Origin: Pollutimonas sp035515055
GTDB lineage: Bacteria > Pseudomonadota > Gammaproteobacteria > Burkholderiales > Burkholderiaceae_B
Assembly: GCA_035515055.1 (NCBI GenBank)
Contig: DATJBV010000045.1
Coordinates: forward strand, 123,971-187,970
DNA length: 64,000 nt
Direction of reading: 5' to 3'
Shown: piece by piece, positions 16,623 through 25,114 of the stretch
Numbering within the stretch: position 1 is the stretch's first letter
Layout: each line of letters opens with the position of its first letter
The notes under the pieces: generated by a model
What the model saw: only the letters and a program-made list of their open reading frames with translations
Told to the model about the DNA's origin: nothing
The model's database searches: none
Translations under genes and position numbers: made by a program

Positions 16623-17978
16623 ATGGAAATTGCGATCATAGGGGCTGGCTATGTGGGGTTGGTCACCGCCGCATGCCTGGCCGAGGCGGGCAACCGGGTG
16701 GTGTGCATAGACGAGAACGTGACTAGAATCGCAATGACGCGAAATGGCCAATTGCCATTCTACGAGCCGCAGCTTGCGGGAATGGTGGCGCAACAAGGGT
16801 CATCGGGCGCCTTGACGTTCACCGACGACGTTCGCGGCGGCACGCAGAGAGCCGACATCGTGTTTCTTGCGGTAGGCACGCCGCCGGCTTCTTGCGGCCG
16901 GGCCGATGTATCGAACGTGCTTTCTTGCGCCGCGCAGTTGGCGGATGTCATGGACCACGCTTGCTTGCTCGTGGTTAAGTCCACTGTACCGGTAGGCACC
17001 TGCGAAAACATCCAGGACCTCCTGGAAGCGAGGGCCACGTTTCATGGCGAACCAGGCAGGATCACGGTGGCCTCCAACCCCGAGTTCCTTGCCGAAGGCA
17101 GCGCCATTCGCGATTTCAAGTCCCCTTCGCGCATTGTTATTGGCGCACCGACGGAGCATGCGGCGAGTCTGCTGCGTATCCTTTACGCGCCATTCGACCC
17201 TGATGGTGACCGTCTAATCGAAATGGACGTCCGAAGCGCCGAGTTCTCAAAATATGCCAGCAACGCGATGTTGGCCGCGCGCGTATCTTTAATCAATGAG
17301 CTTGCGGTCATTGCCGAAAGACTGGGTGTCGATATAGAAGACGTATGCCGAGTGATGAAGACCGACCCTCGCATCGGATCGCGGTATTTGCAGCCCGGTG
17401 CCGGCTATGGCGGCTCCTGTCTCCCGAAAGATTTGCGCGCACTCATCGCCATGGCGCAGGACTGCGGCGAAGAGGCGCCACTACTGCGTAGTGTCGACAC
17501 AGTGAATCGGCGCCAGGCCGACCTGCTCGTGGAAACCGTCGTCCAGCATTTCGAGGGAAGCCTGGAAGGAACCAGCGTAGCGATCTGGGGATTGGCATTC
17601 AAGCCCGAAACCGATGATATCCGGGAGGCGCCGAGCGTGGTCCTCATTGAACGTCTCCTGGCGCTCGGTGCCGTCGTCCGGGCCTACGACCCCGCAGCCA
17701 TGCCGGCGGTAAGCCGCCGAATTGCGAGCCCGGCACTATGTTTGGCCGACTCCGCAAGACACGCATGCGAAGGCGCGGATGCATTAGTTGTCATGACGCC
17801 ATGGGCGGAATTCGAGTTTCCTGACTTCGGCTGGCTGGCGCGGACGCTGAAAACGAAAGCGGTATTCGACGCTCGCCATTTGTATCGCGCAGGAATGCTG
17901 GAGCAGTTCGGCCTGCGGCATTACCGGCTACAACAGGGGGCCAGGCCCATCCTCACGTCGGCAAGCGCACAAGAATAG
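16623..17978 (+). CDS. ugd: UDP-glucose 6-dehydrogenase
   Basis: This 451-residue protein has an N-terminal NAD-binding Rossmann motif GAGYVGLVTAACLAEAG at 7-23, the catalytic thioester Cys266 in GYGGSCLPKD, and a second Rossmann-like C-terminal domain (VAIWGLAFKPETDDIREAPS). It oxidises UDP-glucose to UDP-glucuronate for surface polysaccharide synthesis. A close alternative is GDP-mannose dehydrogenase or UDP-ManNAc dehydrogenase, but the pattern fits Ugd best. The ATG follows AAAGGGTGA. No other sugar-nucleotide genes adjoin it. Confidence 0.93.
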   Translation: MEIAIIGAGYVGLVTAACLAEAGNRVVCIDENVTRIAMTRNGQLPFYEPQLAGMVAQQGSSGALTFTDDVRGGTQRADIVFLAVGTPPASCGRADVSNVLSCAAQLADVMDHACLLVVKSTVPVGTCENIQDLLEARATFHGEPGRITVASNPEFLAEGSAIRDFKSPSRIVIGAPTEHAASLLRILYAPFDPDGDRLIEMDVRSAEFSKYASNAMLAARVSLINELAVIAERLGVDIEDVCRVMKTDPRIGSRYLQPGAGYGGSCLPKDLRALIAMAQDCGEEAPLLRSVDTVNRRQADLLVETVVQHFEGSLEGTSVAIWGLAFKPETDDIREAPSVVLIERLLALGAVVRAYDPAAMPAVSRRIASPALCLADSARHACEGADALVVMTPWAEFEFPDFGWLARTLKTKAVFDARHLYRAGMLEQFGLRHYRLQQGARPILTSASAQE

Positions 17979-18003
17979 TCAGTCACCCAAAAGGAGGAAC
18001 GAT

Positions 18004-18264
18004 ATGCCCAGGAGTGAAATACCAGTGAACGACTTAACCACCGTTACGCCCGTGATCTCACTGTCGGTCCTGGATTGGATCGCACTCGTCGTGACCATAG
18101 TCGGCGGGGTGAATTGGGGCCTTGTCGGCGTAGCGGGTTTCGACCTCATTGCCGCACTGTTTGGCGTCCAAACCCCTATCACCCGAATCTTTTACATTGT
18201 CGTGGGCTTGATGGCGCTCTATGCGATTCATCTGGCCTGGCGTCTTGCGGGCCGCTCGACATGA
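18004..18264 (+). CDS. DUF378 small membrane protein
   Basis: This 86-residue protein has two predicted membrane helices (LDWIALVVTIVGGVNWGLVG and ITRIFYIVVGLMALYAIHLA) and the DUF378 signature GGVNWGLVGVAGFDLIAALFG. The ribosome binding site is a perfect AAGGAGG. It lies 25 bases after ugd and may be co-transcribed, though a functional link is not evident. The function of the family is unknown. Confidence 0.85.
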   Translation: MPRSEIPVNDLTTVTPVISLSVLDWIALVVTIVGGVNWGLVGVAGFDLIAALFGVQTPITRIFYIVVGLMALYAIHLAWRLAGRST

Positions 18265-18270
18265 TGTGAG

Positions 18271-19287
18271 TCAATTGGCCGCGGACATCGTTGTACTGCG
18301 TAAAAACGCAAGAAAGCGGCGCTCATCGGCACTCAGGCCGCGTGGAAGCTGGGTGGTTTGCCGCGGGGGCAGCGTATTCGTCAAATACGCTTCGACGATG
18401 GCGGGATGAATGTAGCAGTTGCGGCATATCGTAGCCGTATTCCCGAGCAACGCCGCGGTTTCCTTTATGACCTCGCCCAGCACTTTCCGAGTCGGCGCTA
18501 GATCCCGGGAAAGCCGTTGTTGCAAACGTTTCATGGCATACACCGATGCGCCCCAGGTACGGTAGTGCTTGGCCGTGAAGTCGCCCCCGCTCACCGATTT
18601 CAGCCATGCGTTGACCGCGCCGGAATCAATGCCGTGGACATTCCCCTGCGCATCCTTGTAGCGAAACAATTCCTGGCCAGGTATCTCGAGGCAACGCCTG
18701 ATGATCAACGCGATCCGGCGATCGTTCACCGTAACGTCGTGTTCTACCCCGCTCTTGCCTTTGAACTGGAAGCGGATCGTGCTGCCAATGACGGACGCAT
18801 GCCGTCGCCGCAGCGTCGTCAAACCATACGACTTGTTCGTGCGGGCATAGTATTTGGTTCCTATACGGATCAGCGTGGATTCCAACAGGCATATGACCAG
18901 CGACGTTATTCTTTCCTGGGTAAGGCCCTTGCCTTTCATGTCCGCTTCCGCACGCCGCCGTATGCGTGGCAGGGCCGCACCGAAGGCCTCCAATTGTTGG
19001 TATTTATTGGCGTCCCGCAGCTGTTTCCACTGCTCGTGATATCGATACTGCTTGCGCCCGCGGGCGTCACGCGCGGTGGCCTGGATGTGGCCGCGCGGGT
19101 CCGGCGATATCCACACATCTGTATAGGCCGGCGGAATAGCCAGGGCTTCGATACGACGCAGGGTCCGCTGGTTTGAAACGAGACGGCCCCGAGCGTTGTA
19201 ATAAACGAAACGATCCCCCTTGAACTGCCGCGTTATTCCAGGACCGGTGTCGACCGTATAGTTCAACGCTTCACGTTTCCGCGACAT
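18271..19287 (-). CDS. Type IB DNA topoisomerase (poxvirus-like)
   Basis: This 338-residue protein has the bacterial topoisomerase IB layout: an N-terminal domain with KGDRFVYYNARGRLV and a C-terminal catalytic domain with KYYARTNKSYGLTTLRRRH, FRYKDAQG and KHYRTWGAS, which hold the Arg/Lys/Arg-His residues. The nucleophile is Tyr292 in CRNCYIHPAIV. It relaxes supercoils by nicking one strand through a 3'-phosphotyrosine intermediate. Its first 17 bases overlap the end of the YihY gene upstream, so the two are probably coupled. Confidence 0.93.
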   Translation of the reverse strand: MSRKREALNYTVDTGPGITRQFKGDRFVYYNARGRLVSNQRTLRRIEALAIPPAYTDVWISPDPRGHIQATARDARGRKQYRYHEQWKQLRDANKYQQLEAFGAALPRIRRRAEADMKGKGLTQERITSLVICLLESTLIRIGTKYYARTNKSYGLTTLRRRHASVIGSTIRFQFKGKSGVEHDVTVNDRRIALIIRRCLEIPGQELFRYKDAQGNVHGIDSGAVNAWLKSVSGGDFTAKHYRTWGASVYAMKRLQQRLSRDLAPTRKVLGEVIKETAALLGNTATICRNCYIHPAIVEAYLTNTLPPRQTTQLPRGLSADERRFLAFLRSTTMSAAN

Positions 19288-20131
19288 CTTTCCTGGATCC
19301 GTGCTGCTTGGCGTAAAGCCACGTAAACTCCGCGCCCAAAAGAAACACTTGAGCCGCGTAGTACACCCAAATCAACACCACGACCAGCGACCCGGCAGCC
19401 ATCAACGAAGAAATGGTCGAACTCTTGCCCACATACAAGGCAATAAGAAACTTGCCCACCTCGAACAAGACGGCGGTCACCATGGCCCCCACCCACACAT
19501 CGCGCCACGCCACCTCCGCGCGCGGCATGAACTTGTAGATCATGGCGAATAAAACCGTGCCGATCGAGACTGACACCAACATATTCAGTAGCTGCAACAC
19601 ACATTCCCATCCCGGCAGCAGCCCGCTCGTCATCTGGCTGAAGGCGGCAAGCCCGGCGCTGACGATCAGCGAGACGAGCAGAAGAAATGCCAGCCCGAGC
19701 ACGAGGCCGAACGATAGAAGACGAGCACGAACCGTATTCCATATCCCGGTCTCCGCCGCGGTGGGCACACGCCATATCCTGTCCAGCGCGCCTTGTAATT
19801 CAGCGAAGACCGTCGTCGACCCTATGATCAGAAAAACGATGCTCACCAGCGTGGCAGTAATGCCTTGGGCAGGCTTGCTCGCACTTTTCAGAAGTTGCTG
19901 GACACCGGCGGCGCCGTCGTGCCCGACAAGCCCGTTCAATTGACGTATGATTTCACCGCGGACGGCGTCTTCGCCCCAGACGAAACCTGCCACGGCAATG
20001 ACAATGATTAATAACGGGGCAATGGAAAAGACAGTATAAAAAGCGACAGCCGCTCCCATGCTCGCCGCATTATCCTCCTGCCAGGCAATGACCGAGTTTT
20101 TCAACAGAGGGAAGAAGTCGCGCATTCGCAT
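19271..20131 (-). CDS. YihY/BrkB family inner membrane protein
   Basis: This 286-residue protein has six predicted membrane helices and the family N-terminus NSVIAWQEDNAASMGAAVAFYTVFSIAPLL. The segment FMPRAEVAWRDVWVGAMVTAVLFEVGK is also typical. The family was once labelled RNase BN or BrkB serum-resistance factor, labels not supported by later work; the function is open. The gene overlaps topoisomerase IB by 17 bases and is divergent from the MFS gene. Confidence 0.9.
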   Translation of the reverse strand: MRMRDFFPLLKNSVIAWQEDNAASMGAAVAFYTVFSIAPLLIIVIAVAGFVWGEDAVRGEIIRQLNGLVGHDGAAGVQQLLKSASKPAQGITATLVSIVFLIIGSTTVFAELQGALDRIWRVPTAAETGIWNTVRARLLSFGLVLGLAFLLLVSLIVSAGLAAFSQMTSGLLPGWECVLQLLNMLVSVSIGTVLFAMIYKFMPRAEVAWRDVWVGAMVTAVLFEVGKFLIALYVGKSSTISSLMAAGSLVVVLIWVYYAAQVFLLGAEFTWLYAKQHGSRKDVAET

Positions 20132-20204
20132 GAACCCGGCTTAGCAAATATCATGCCGCTATTCATGCAAGACAAGACAGTTGATTTAGGTTTCAATAAT
20201 ATCC

Positions 20205-21536
20205 ATGATGAAACTCGCGACGCCCTGCTCCCGAACGGTTGAATCACCCTACGCCTGGACGCGGCTCCTGGTGTCGTTGCTGCTCATGACAATCGGCGGC
20301 TCGGGCATGTATTCCGTTACCGTCGTGTTACCGCAGATCCAGGCCGAATTTGACGTCAGCCGCGCCGACGCATCCTTGCCCTACACCCTGACGATGATAG
20401 GGTTCGGCCTGGGCGGCATACTCATGGGCCGTTTATCGGACCGTTTCGGCGTCATGATGCCCATCGCGGTCGGAACACTGGGCCTGAGCGCGGGGTTCAT
20501 CCTTGCCGGGCTGGCGGGCAGCTTATGGCAATTCATATTGATTCAAGGCCTTTTCCTTGGACTCCTGGGAACAGCCGCCACGTTTGCGCCCCTGGTGGCG
20601 GACACATCGCAGTGGTTCCTGCGCCACCGAGGCATTGCCATTGCCATCTGCATGAGCGGCAACTACGTGGCCGGCGCGGTATGGCCCCCCATCATGCAGC
20701 ATTTCATCGACAGCGTCGGCTGGAGGCAGATGTATATCGGCGTCGGTGTATTCTGCCTATTGTCCATGTTGCCCCTGGCGTTGGTTTATCGCCGGCGCCC
20801 ACCTTCCAATGCAGGGTCGGTGGGCGTCGCCACGCCGGGCGTCGCCACGCCGGCAGTCAGTATGGCGGTAGCCGCCGAACCCAAACACACCCCTCGGTTC
20901 ATCACGGAAATTTCCCGCTCGGACCCCAACCGCCCGCTCGGAATGACGCCTGGTGCCCTGCAAACCTTGCTGTGCGTGGCTGGGGTGGCCTGTTGTGTTG
21001 CAATGGCCATGCCCCAGGTGCATATCGTTGCTTATTGCGGCGACCTCGGATTCGGCGCCGCGCGAGGTGCCGAAATGCTGGCCTTGATGCTTGGCCTCGG
21101 GATAATCAGCCGTCTGGTATCCGGCTGGCTTTCAGACCATATTGGCGGGCTGCGCACGCTATTGCTCGGATCCGTTCTCCAAGGCGTTGCCCTGCTCATG
21201 TTCCTTTCCAGCAACGGCCTTGTTTCTCTTTACGTTATTTCAGGCCTTTTCGGTCTGTTCCAGGGTGGTATCGTGCCTGCCTATGCATTGATTGTCCGAG
21301 AGTTTTTTACGCCCCGGGAAGCCGGCGCCCGTGTGGGTACTGTATTAATGGCCACGCTGTTCGGCATGGCGCTGGGCGGCTGGATGTCAGGCGCAATTTT
21401 CGACATGTCGGGATCGTACCAGGCCGCTTTCATTAATGGCACGATGTGGAACGTGCTGAATGTGGGTATTGTCAGTTTCCTGCTTTACCGGGCACGTGGC
21501 GGAAAATGGCGCCCGACACGCGCCGCCGCCGCATAA
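20205..21536 (+). CDS. Major facilitator superfamily transporter
   Basis: This 443-residue protein has about 12 membrane helices in two halves, with the MFS motif A region GRLSDRFGVMM between helices 2 and 3 and a matching SGWLSDHIGGL in the second half. It resembles the oxalate/formate and monocarboxylate carrier group. The cytoplasmic loop between halves carries a perfect 15-bp tandem duplication coding for GVATP twice. The substrate is not deducible. No transport partner or regulator adjoins it. Confidence 0.87.
   Translation: MMKLATPCSRTVESPYAWTRLLVSLLLMTIGGSGMYSVTVVLPQIQAEFDVSRADASLPYTLTMIGFGLGGILMGRLSDRFGVMMPIAVGTLGLSAGFILAGLAGSLWQFILIQGLFLGLLGTAATFAPLVADTSQWFLRHRGIAIAICMSGNYVAGAVWPPIMQHFIDSVGWRQMYIGVGVFCLLSMLPLALVYRRRPPSNAGSVGVATPGVATPAVSMAVAAEPKHTPRFITEISRSDPNRPLGMTPGALQTLLCVAGVACCVAMAMPQVHIVAYCGDLGFGAARGAEMLALMLGLGIISRLVSGWLSDHIGGLRTLLLGSVLQGVALLMFLSSNGLVSLYVISGLFGLFQGGIVPAYALIVREFFTPREAGARVGTVLMATLFGMALGGWMSGAIFDMSGSYQAAFINGTMWNVLNVGIVSFLLYRARGGKWRPTRAAAA
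20822..20851 (+). repeat. Two tandem copies of a 15-bp unit inside the MFS gene
   Basis: GGGCGTCGCCACGCC occurs twice head to tail. It encodes GVATP-GVATP in the central loop of the transporter and is in frame, so it looks like a replication-slippage duplication tolerated in a flexible linker. Confidence 0.9.
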
Positions 21537-21717
21537 AACTCGACCGATGCTGCAAAAGCCATTAATCCCTGTATGGAAATACAGCCAATAAAGGAATTAT
21601 TGCTTGCTGCGCATCAAGGAGTTAAAAAAATACTTAAAAGAGTCATGTAACACTCTAATATTTAGGCGTTTTCTGATAATATCGCCTGAATCAATAACAA
21701 GTATCCGAGCGTCCGCC

Positions 21718-22806
21718 ATGCCCTCCTCCTGGAATCCTGCTCTCCAACATCGTGCCTACTCTGCGGCGTTTCGTCTGCTTATTCTGCTTATGTTCATTCT
21801 GGGCATGAATCTCCAAGTCCAGGCGGCCACTCGCAATGAAACACAACAAGGGCAAAAAGCGGGAAATGCAAAGAAGACGGTGGTCAAAAAGGCCACGACA
21901 CCCAAGACACGCATCATGCACCGCCAGAATCTGCGACCGGTATCGTACAGCAAGCCTGCGGCCATCTCCGGCATCGGCAGCGGACTGGATCAGAACACAA
22001 CAGACGATATCGTAGTCAAGCGCGCTCAAGGCGCCGCACCCCTCACCAGCCAGGCCATGCTCCACTCCGAGGTGGCATTCGTACAAGACCTGAATACTTC
22101 CGACGTCTTGTATGACAAGAACAGCGATGAAGTGCGCCCCATCGCCTCGATTTCAAAACTGATGACCGCCCTGGTTATCGCCGAATCGGGTCAATCCATG
22201 AGCCAGATGCTACGCATCAGCGATGCCGATGTAGATCGGTTGCGCCATTCGCGTTCGCGGCTGTCGGTAGGAACCGAACTGAGCCGCGCCGACATGCTCC
22301 ACTTGGCGCTCATGTCTTCGGAAAACAGGGCCGCTCATGCACTGGGCCGTTATTACCCCGGCGGCATGCCGGCCTTTGTCCGCGCCATGAACGACAAGGC
22401 GCGTGCGCTGGGCATGCGCACAACGCGCTTTGTAGAGCCTACCGGACTAGCCAGCGAAAACGTCGCCTCGCCGCGCGACCTGGTCAAACTGCTACGCGCC
22501 GCCAGCAAGCATCCGCTTATCCATCGCTACACCACCGACGAAACCTACGAGGTCGAAGTGGCCCGCGGCAGGCAACTGGTATACAACAATACCAATCGCC
22601 TCGTGAAGAATTCCGATTGGGATATCAAAGTATCAAAAACGGGCTTCATCAACGAAGCCGGCGAATGCCTGGTCATGCTTACCCGTATCGACGACCGCGA
22701 TGTGGCTATTGTGCTGCTCAATTCTTCCGGCCGCTACTCGCGTATAGGCGACGCCGTGCGCATACGAACACTGGTCGAAAATACCAAAAACATCGCCATG
22801 CTGTAG
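21718..22806 (+). CDS. pbpG: D-alanyl-D-alanine endopeptidase, PBP7/8 type (peptidase S11)
   Basis: This 362-residue protein has an N-terminal hydrophobic signal segment (FRLLILLMFILGMNLQVQA), a Lys-rich linker, then the S11 catalytic motifs: SISK with nucleophile Ser144 and Lys147, SEN near 201-203 (MSSENRAAHAL) and KTG near 304 (VSKTGFINEAG). It acts in the periplasm and cleaves peptidoglycan cross-links. The start at 21718 is chosen because the signal peptide begins there; an open frame reaches back to 21604. The gap 21537-21717 shows no other gene. Confidence 0.92.
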   Translation: MPSSWNPALQHRAYSAAFRLLILLMFILGMNLQVQAATRNETQQGQKAGNAKKTVVKKATTPKTRIMHRQNLRPVSYSKPAAISGIGSGLDQNTTDDIVVKRAQGAAPLTSQAMLHSEVAFVQDLNTSDVLYDKNSDEVRPIASISKLMTALVIAESGQSMSQMLRISDADVDRLRHSRSRLSVGTELSRADMLHLALMSSENRAAHALGRYYPGGMPAFVRAMNDKARALGMRTTRFVEPTGLASENVASPRDLVKLLRAASKHPLIHRYTTDETYEVEVARGRQLVYNNTNRLVKNSDWDIKVSKTGFINEAGECLVMLTRIDDRDVAIVLLNSSGRYSRIGDAVRIRTLVENTKNIAML

Positions 22807-22813
22807 TTCACGT

Positions 22814-23593
22814 ATGTGCATTGCGTATCTGGCGTTCGGCGCCCATCCCGACTGGCCATTGTTTATTGCCGCCAACCGGGACGAATACCATCAGCGGCCT
22901 TGTCTCGCCGCGGCTCCCTGGCGCGATCATCCTGACATCATCGGAGGCCTGGATTGCCAGGCTGGCGGCACATGGCTGGGATTGACGCGGCAAGGACGAT
23001 TCGCCTTGCTGACCAATTATCGCGATCCCTCTACGTTTTTGCCCAAGGCCCCATCGCGCGGCAAGCTGGTCAGCGATTACCTGACGGCCGATACCTTGCC
23101 GGACGACTATGTCCAAAAAATCCAAGGCACCGCCCAGATTTATAACGGTTTCAACCTGATTCTCGGCAATTTGACCAGCGTACGCTACCTATCGAACCGG
23201 GCGGATCATGACGGCACGCAAGACCTCGCGCCTGGCCGGTATATTCTTTCCAATCATTTGCTCAATACCAGTTGGCCGAAGGCTGAGCGTCTGCGTGTAG
23301 CCTTGGACCGATTTCCAATGGGACACTTGGAACAATCGCTTTCACCCGTCTTCGAAATACTGAAAGACAACACGCAGGCAAGCGATCGGCTTTTGCCTGC
23401 AACCGGCCTGACGTTGGAATGGGAACGCTTGTTAAGCAGTCCTTTTATTATCAGTCCGGAATATGGCACTCGGTGTTCGACCGTGATTGCGGTGCACGCC
23501 AGCGGGTACGCCATATTCAGCGAGATCAGCTACGACTCGTCCGGCACGGCGGTAGAAAGGCACGACTGGCCTTTTCAAGTTAGTGCAGGGTAG
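22814..23593 (+). CDS. NRDE family (TANGO2-like) protein
   Basis: This 259-residue protein starts MCIAYLAF and carries the NRDE motif at FIAANRDEYHQRP, both family hallmarks; the Cys2 position suggests an N-terminal nucleophile hydrolase fold. The eukaryotic homologue TANGO2 has been linked to heme or lipid handling; the bacterial role is unclear. It starts seven bases after pbpG ends and is probably co-transcribed with it. Its end overlaps the convergent esterase gene by 14 bases. Confidence 0.9.
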   Translation: MCIAYLAFGAHPDWPLFIAANRDEYHQRPCLAAAPWRDHPDIIGGLDCQAGGTWLGLTRQGRFALLTNYRDPSTFLPKAPSRGKLVSDYLTADTLPDDYVQKIQGTAQIYNGFNLILGNLTSVRYLSNRADHDGTQDLAPGRYILSNHLLNTSWPKAERLRVALDRFPMGHLEQSLSPVFEILKDNTQASDRLLPATGLTLEWERLLSSPFIISPEYGTRCSTVIAVHASGYAIFSEISYDSSGTAVERHDWPFQVSAG

Positions 23594-24266
23594 GCCCCGC
23601 GCCGCCATCACTGTGGGGTAGCGCTTGTTCTTGCGCCCTGGCTTGCGCTTCCAGTTCGCTTAAGGCGGCATCCCAATTACGCAAGGGAACGCAAGTTTGC
23701 AAACGCACCATGGCTTGCTGGATGAGGGCGGGATGCAATTCATGCCCTATTTCCGTGGCGACATCGACAGTGACGTCGCTTTCCAGACTGGTTAAATGAT
23801 TCAGGGTGTCGTCGATCGTGGCGGCCGGGATTTGTGCGTCTTGAGCGCCATGGAAGAAATGCACCATGGTCGCCGACGATATGTTGCCGGGCCGACGTAC
23901 ATATAACCCCGAGAAAGCCAGGATACGGCCGGCAAGATCCGGTTGAGTCTGGCTGGCTTCCAATGCGAGGGATGCGCCCAGGGAAAAGCCGGCCAAGGCG
24001 GTTTGGGCTCCCGACAGGCCGTGTTCGGCCTGCAGTTGCCGCACTTCCTGAATAAGCGCCGGTACGGCGTGCATTACGCCTGCCGCATCGTTATGGCTGT
24101 TCAAATGAGGCAGCACCAACACGGCTAACGGAAAGACTTGCTTGATGGCATCAGCCAGTGGAAAGAGCTGCTCGGGAGTGGCGGACTCGCCATGTAAAAG
24201 CACAAAAAGCAATTTTGGATCACCCTGCCTGGGCATGAAAACAAGGGAACGAAAGGAGGTAGGCAT
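23580..24266 (-). CDS. Carboxylesterase/phospholipase family hydrolase
   Basis: This 228-residue alpha/beta hydrolase of the carboxylesterase 2 group (YpfH-like) has the nucleophile elbow GFSLGASLALEA. A plausible acid lies in HGAQDAQIPAA and the catalytic His in GHELHPALIQQ. No signal peptide is present, so it should be cytoplasmic. The natural substrate is unknown. The ATG is preceded by the AACGAAAGGAGG-like region read on the plus strand complement, giving only a weak site. Confidence 0.82.
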   Translation of the reverse strand: MPTSFRSLVFMPRQGDPKLLFVLLHGESATPEQLFPLADAIKQVFPLAVLVLPHLNSHNDAAGVMHAVPALIQEVRQLQAEHGLSGAQTALAGFSLGASLALEASQTQPDLAGRILAFSGLYVRRPGNISSATMVHFFHGAQDAQIPAATIDDTLNHLTSLESDVTVDVATEIGHELHPALIQQAMVRLQTCVPLRNWDAALSELEAQARAQEQALPHSDGGAGPTLH

Positions 24267-24364
24267 AGCGATAGATGGCAGTGTGGCCAGGCTGGATGTC
24301 GATGAGAAAATTGTACGTCAGATAGCGATGTGCTGGGTTTACCCGTCTGAATTCGTGTTAAAAC

Positions 24365-24384
24365 TACTGTATATTTAAACAGTA
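24365..24384 (+). promoter_or_regulatory. LexA box (SOS operator) of the imuA operon
   Basis: TACTGTATATTTAAACAGTA is a near-perfect 20-bp SOS box (CTGT-N8-ACAG core with the flanking TA and TA). It lies 20 bases upstream of the imuA start, so LexA would block the promoter until DNA damage. Confidence 0.92.
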
Positions 24385-24403
24385 AATTTAACGCGAGGAA
24401 ATC

Positions 24404-25114
24404 ATGTCTCACGATCTTTCTTCGCCGGAGCACATCCATCGAGCGCTCTGGCGCGCTTCACAACTTTCCCGCTCCCCAGGCCGCTGCGTCGATACCGGAT
24501 ACGCGCCGCTTTCCGCTGAGTTGCCTGGTGGCGGATGGCCGCTGGGCAATTTGGTCGAACTGCTCGTGCAGCAACCCGGCATGGGCGAACTGCAATTGCT
24601 TCGCCCCGTGCTAAGCCAGTTAAGCGGCCGATCGGTCATGCTCGTGCAACCGCCACACATGCCCCAGATAGCCGCCTGGGCAAATTGGGGCTGTGCGCCC
24701 TCGTGTTTGTTATGGGTGCATGCCCAGCGGCCGGCTGACGCGCTATGGACGGCCGACCAGGTCTTGCGCAGCGGCACATTTGGCGCGGTACTGCTTTGGC
24801 AAGATCGTGTCCGCAGCCAGACATTGCGCCGGCTCCAGTTGGCGGCCCAAGAAGGCGACACGCTTTTTATATTGGTGCGCCCGCTGGTCGCGGCAGGCCA
24901 ATCATCTCCTTCGCCGTTGCGCCTTGCGCTACAACCCACCCTGCAAGGGCTCAATATCTCGATTTTGAAGCGACGCGGACCCAGCCACGCCGGACCGCTT
25001 GCCCTGCAACTCTACCCCGACATTCGATTTCCCGAGTTTGATCATGCGATTATGGATAGGCGTGCATTTGTCGCACGCAAGCCTGGACACACACTGCCCG
25101 AACTGGCGCACTGA
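24404..25114 (+). CDS. imuA: ImuA, translesion synthesis accessory protein
   Basis: This 236-residue protein of the ImuA/SulA-like group has a RecA-like core (GGGWPLGNLVELLVQQPGMGELQLLRPVL), with a degenerate nucleotide-binding region. In known ImuA-ImuB-DnaE2 systems it is required for damage-induced mutagenesis and contacts RecA. The ATG at 24404 follows GAGGAA. The gene is directly controlled by the LexA box and overlaps imuB by 71 bases, so the cassette is translationally coupled. Confidence 0.92.
   Translation: MSHDLSSPEHIHRALWRASQLSRSPGRCVDTGYAPLSAELPGGGWPLGNLVELLVQQPGMGELQLLRPVLSQLSGRSVMLVQPPHMPQIAAWANWGCAPSCLLWVHAQRPADALWTADQVLRSGTFGAVLLWQDRVRSQTLRRLQLAAQEGDTLFILVRPLVAAGQSSPSPLRLALQPTLQGLNISILKRRGPSHAGPLALQLYPDIRFPEFDHAIMDRRAFVARKPGHTLPELAH

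Noticed and set aside
20822..20851. Tandem 15-bp repeat as a phase-variation switch
   Set aside because: Only two copies, and the unit is a multiple of three, so copy change would not shift the frame.
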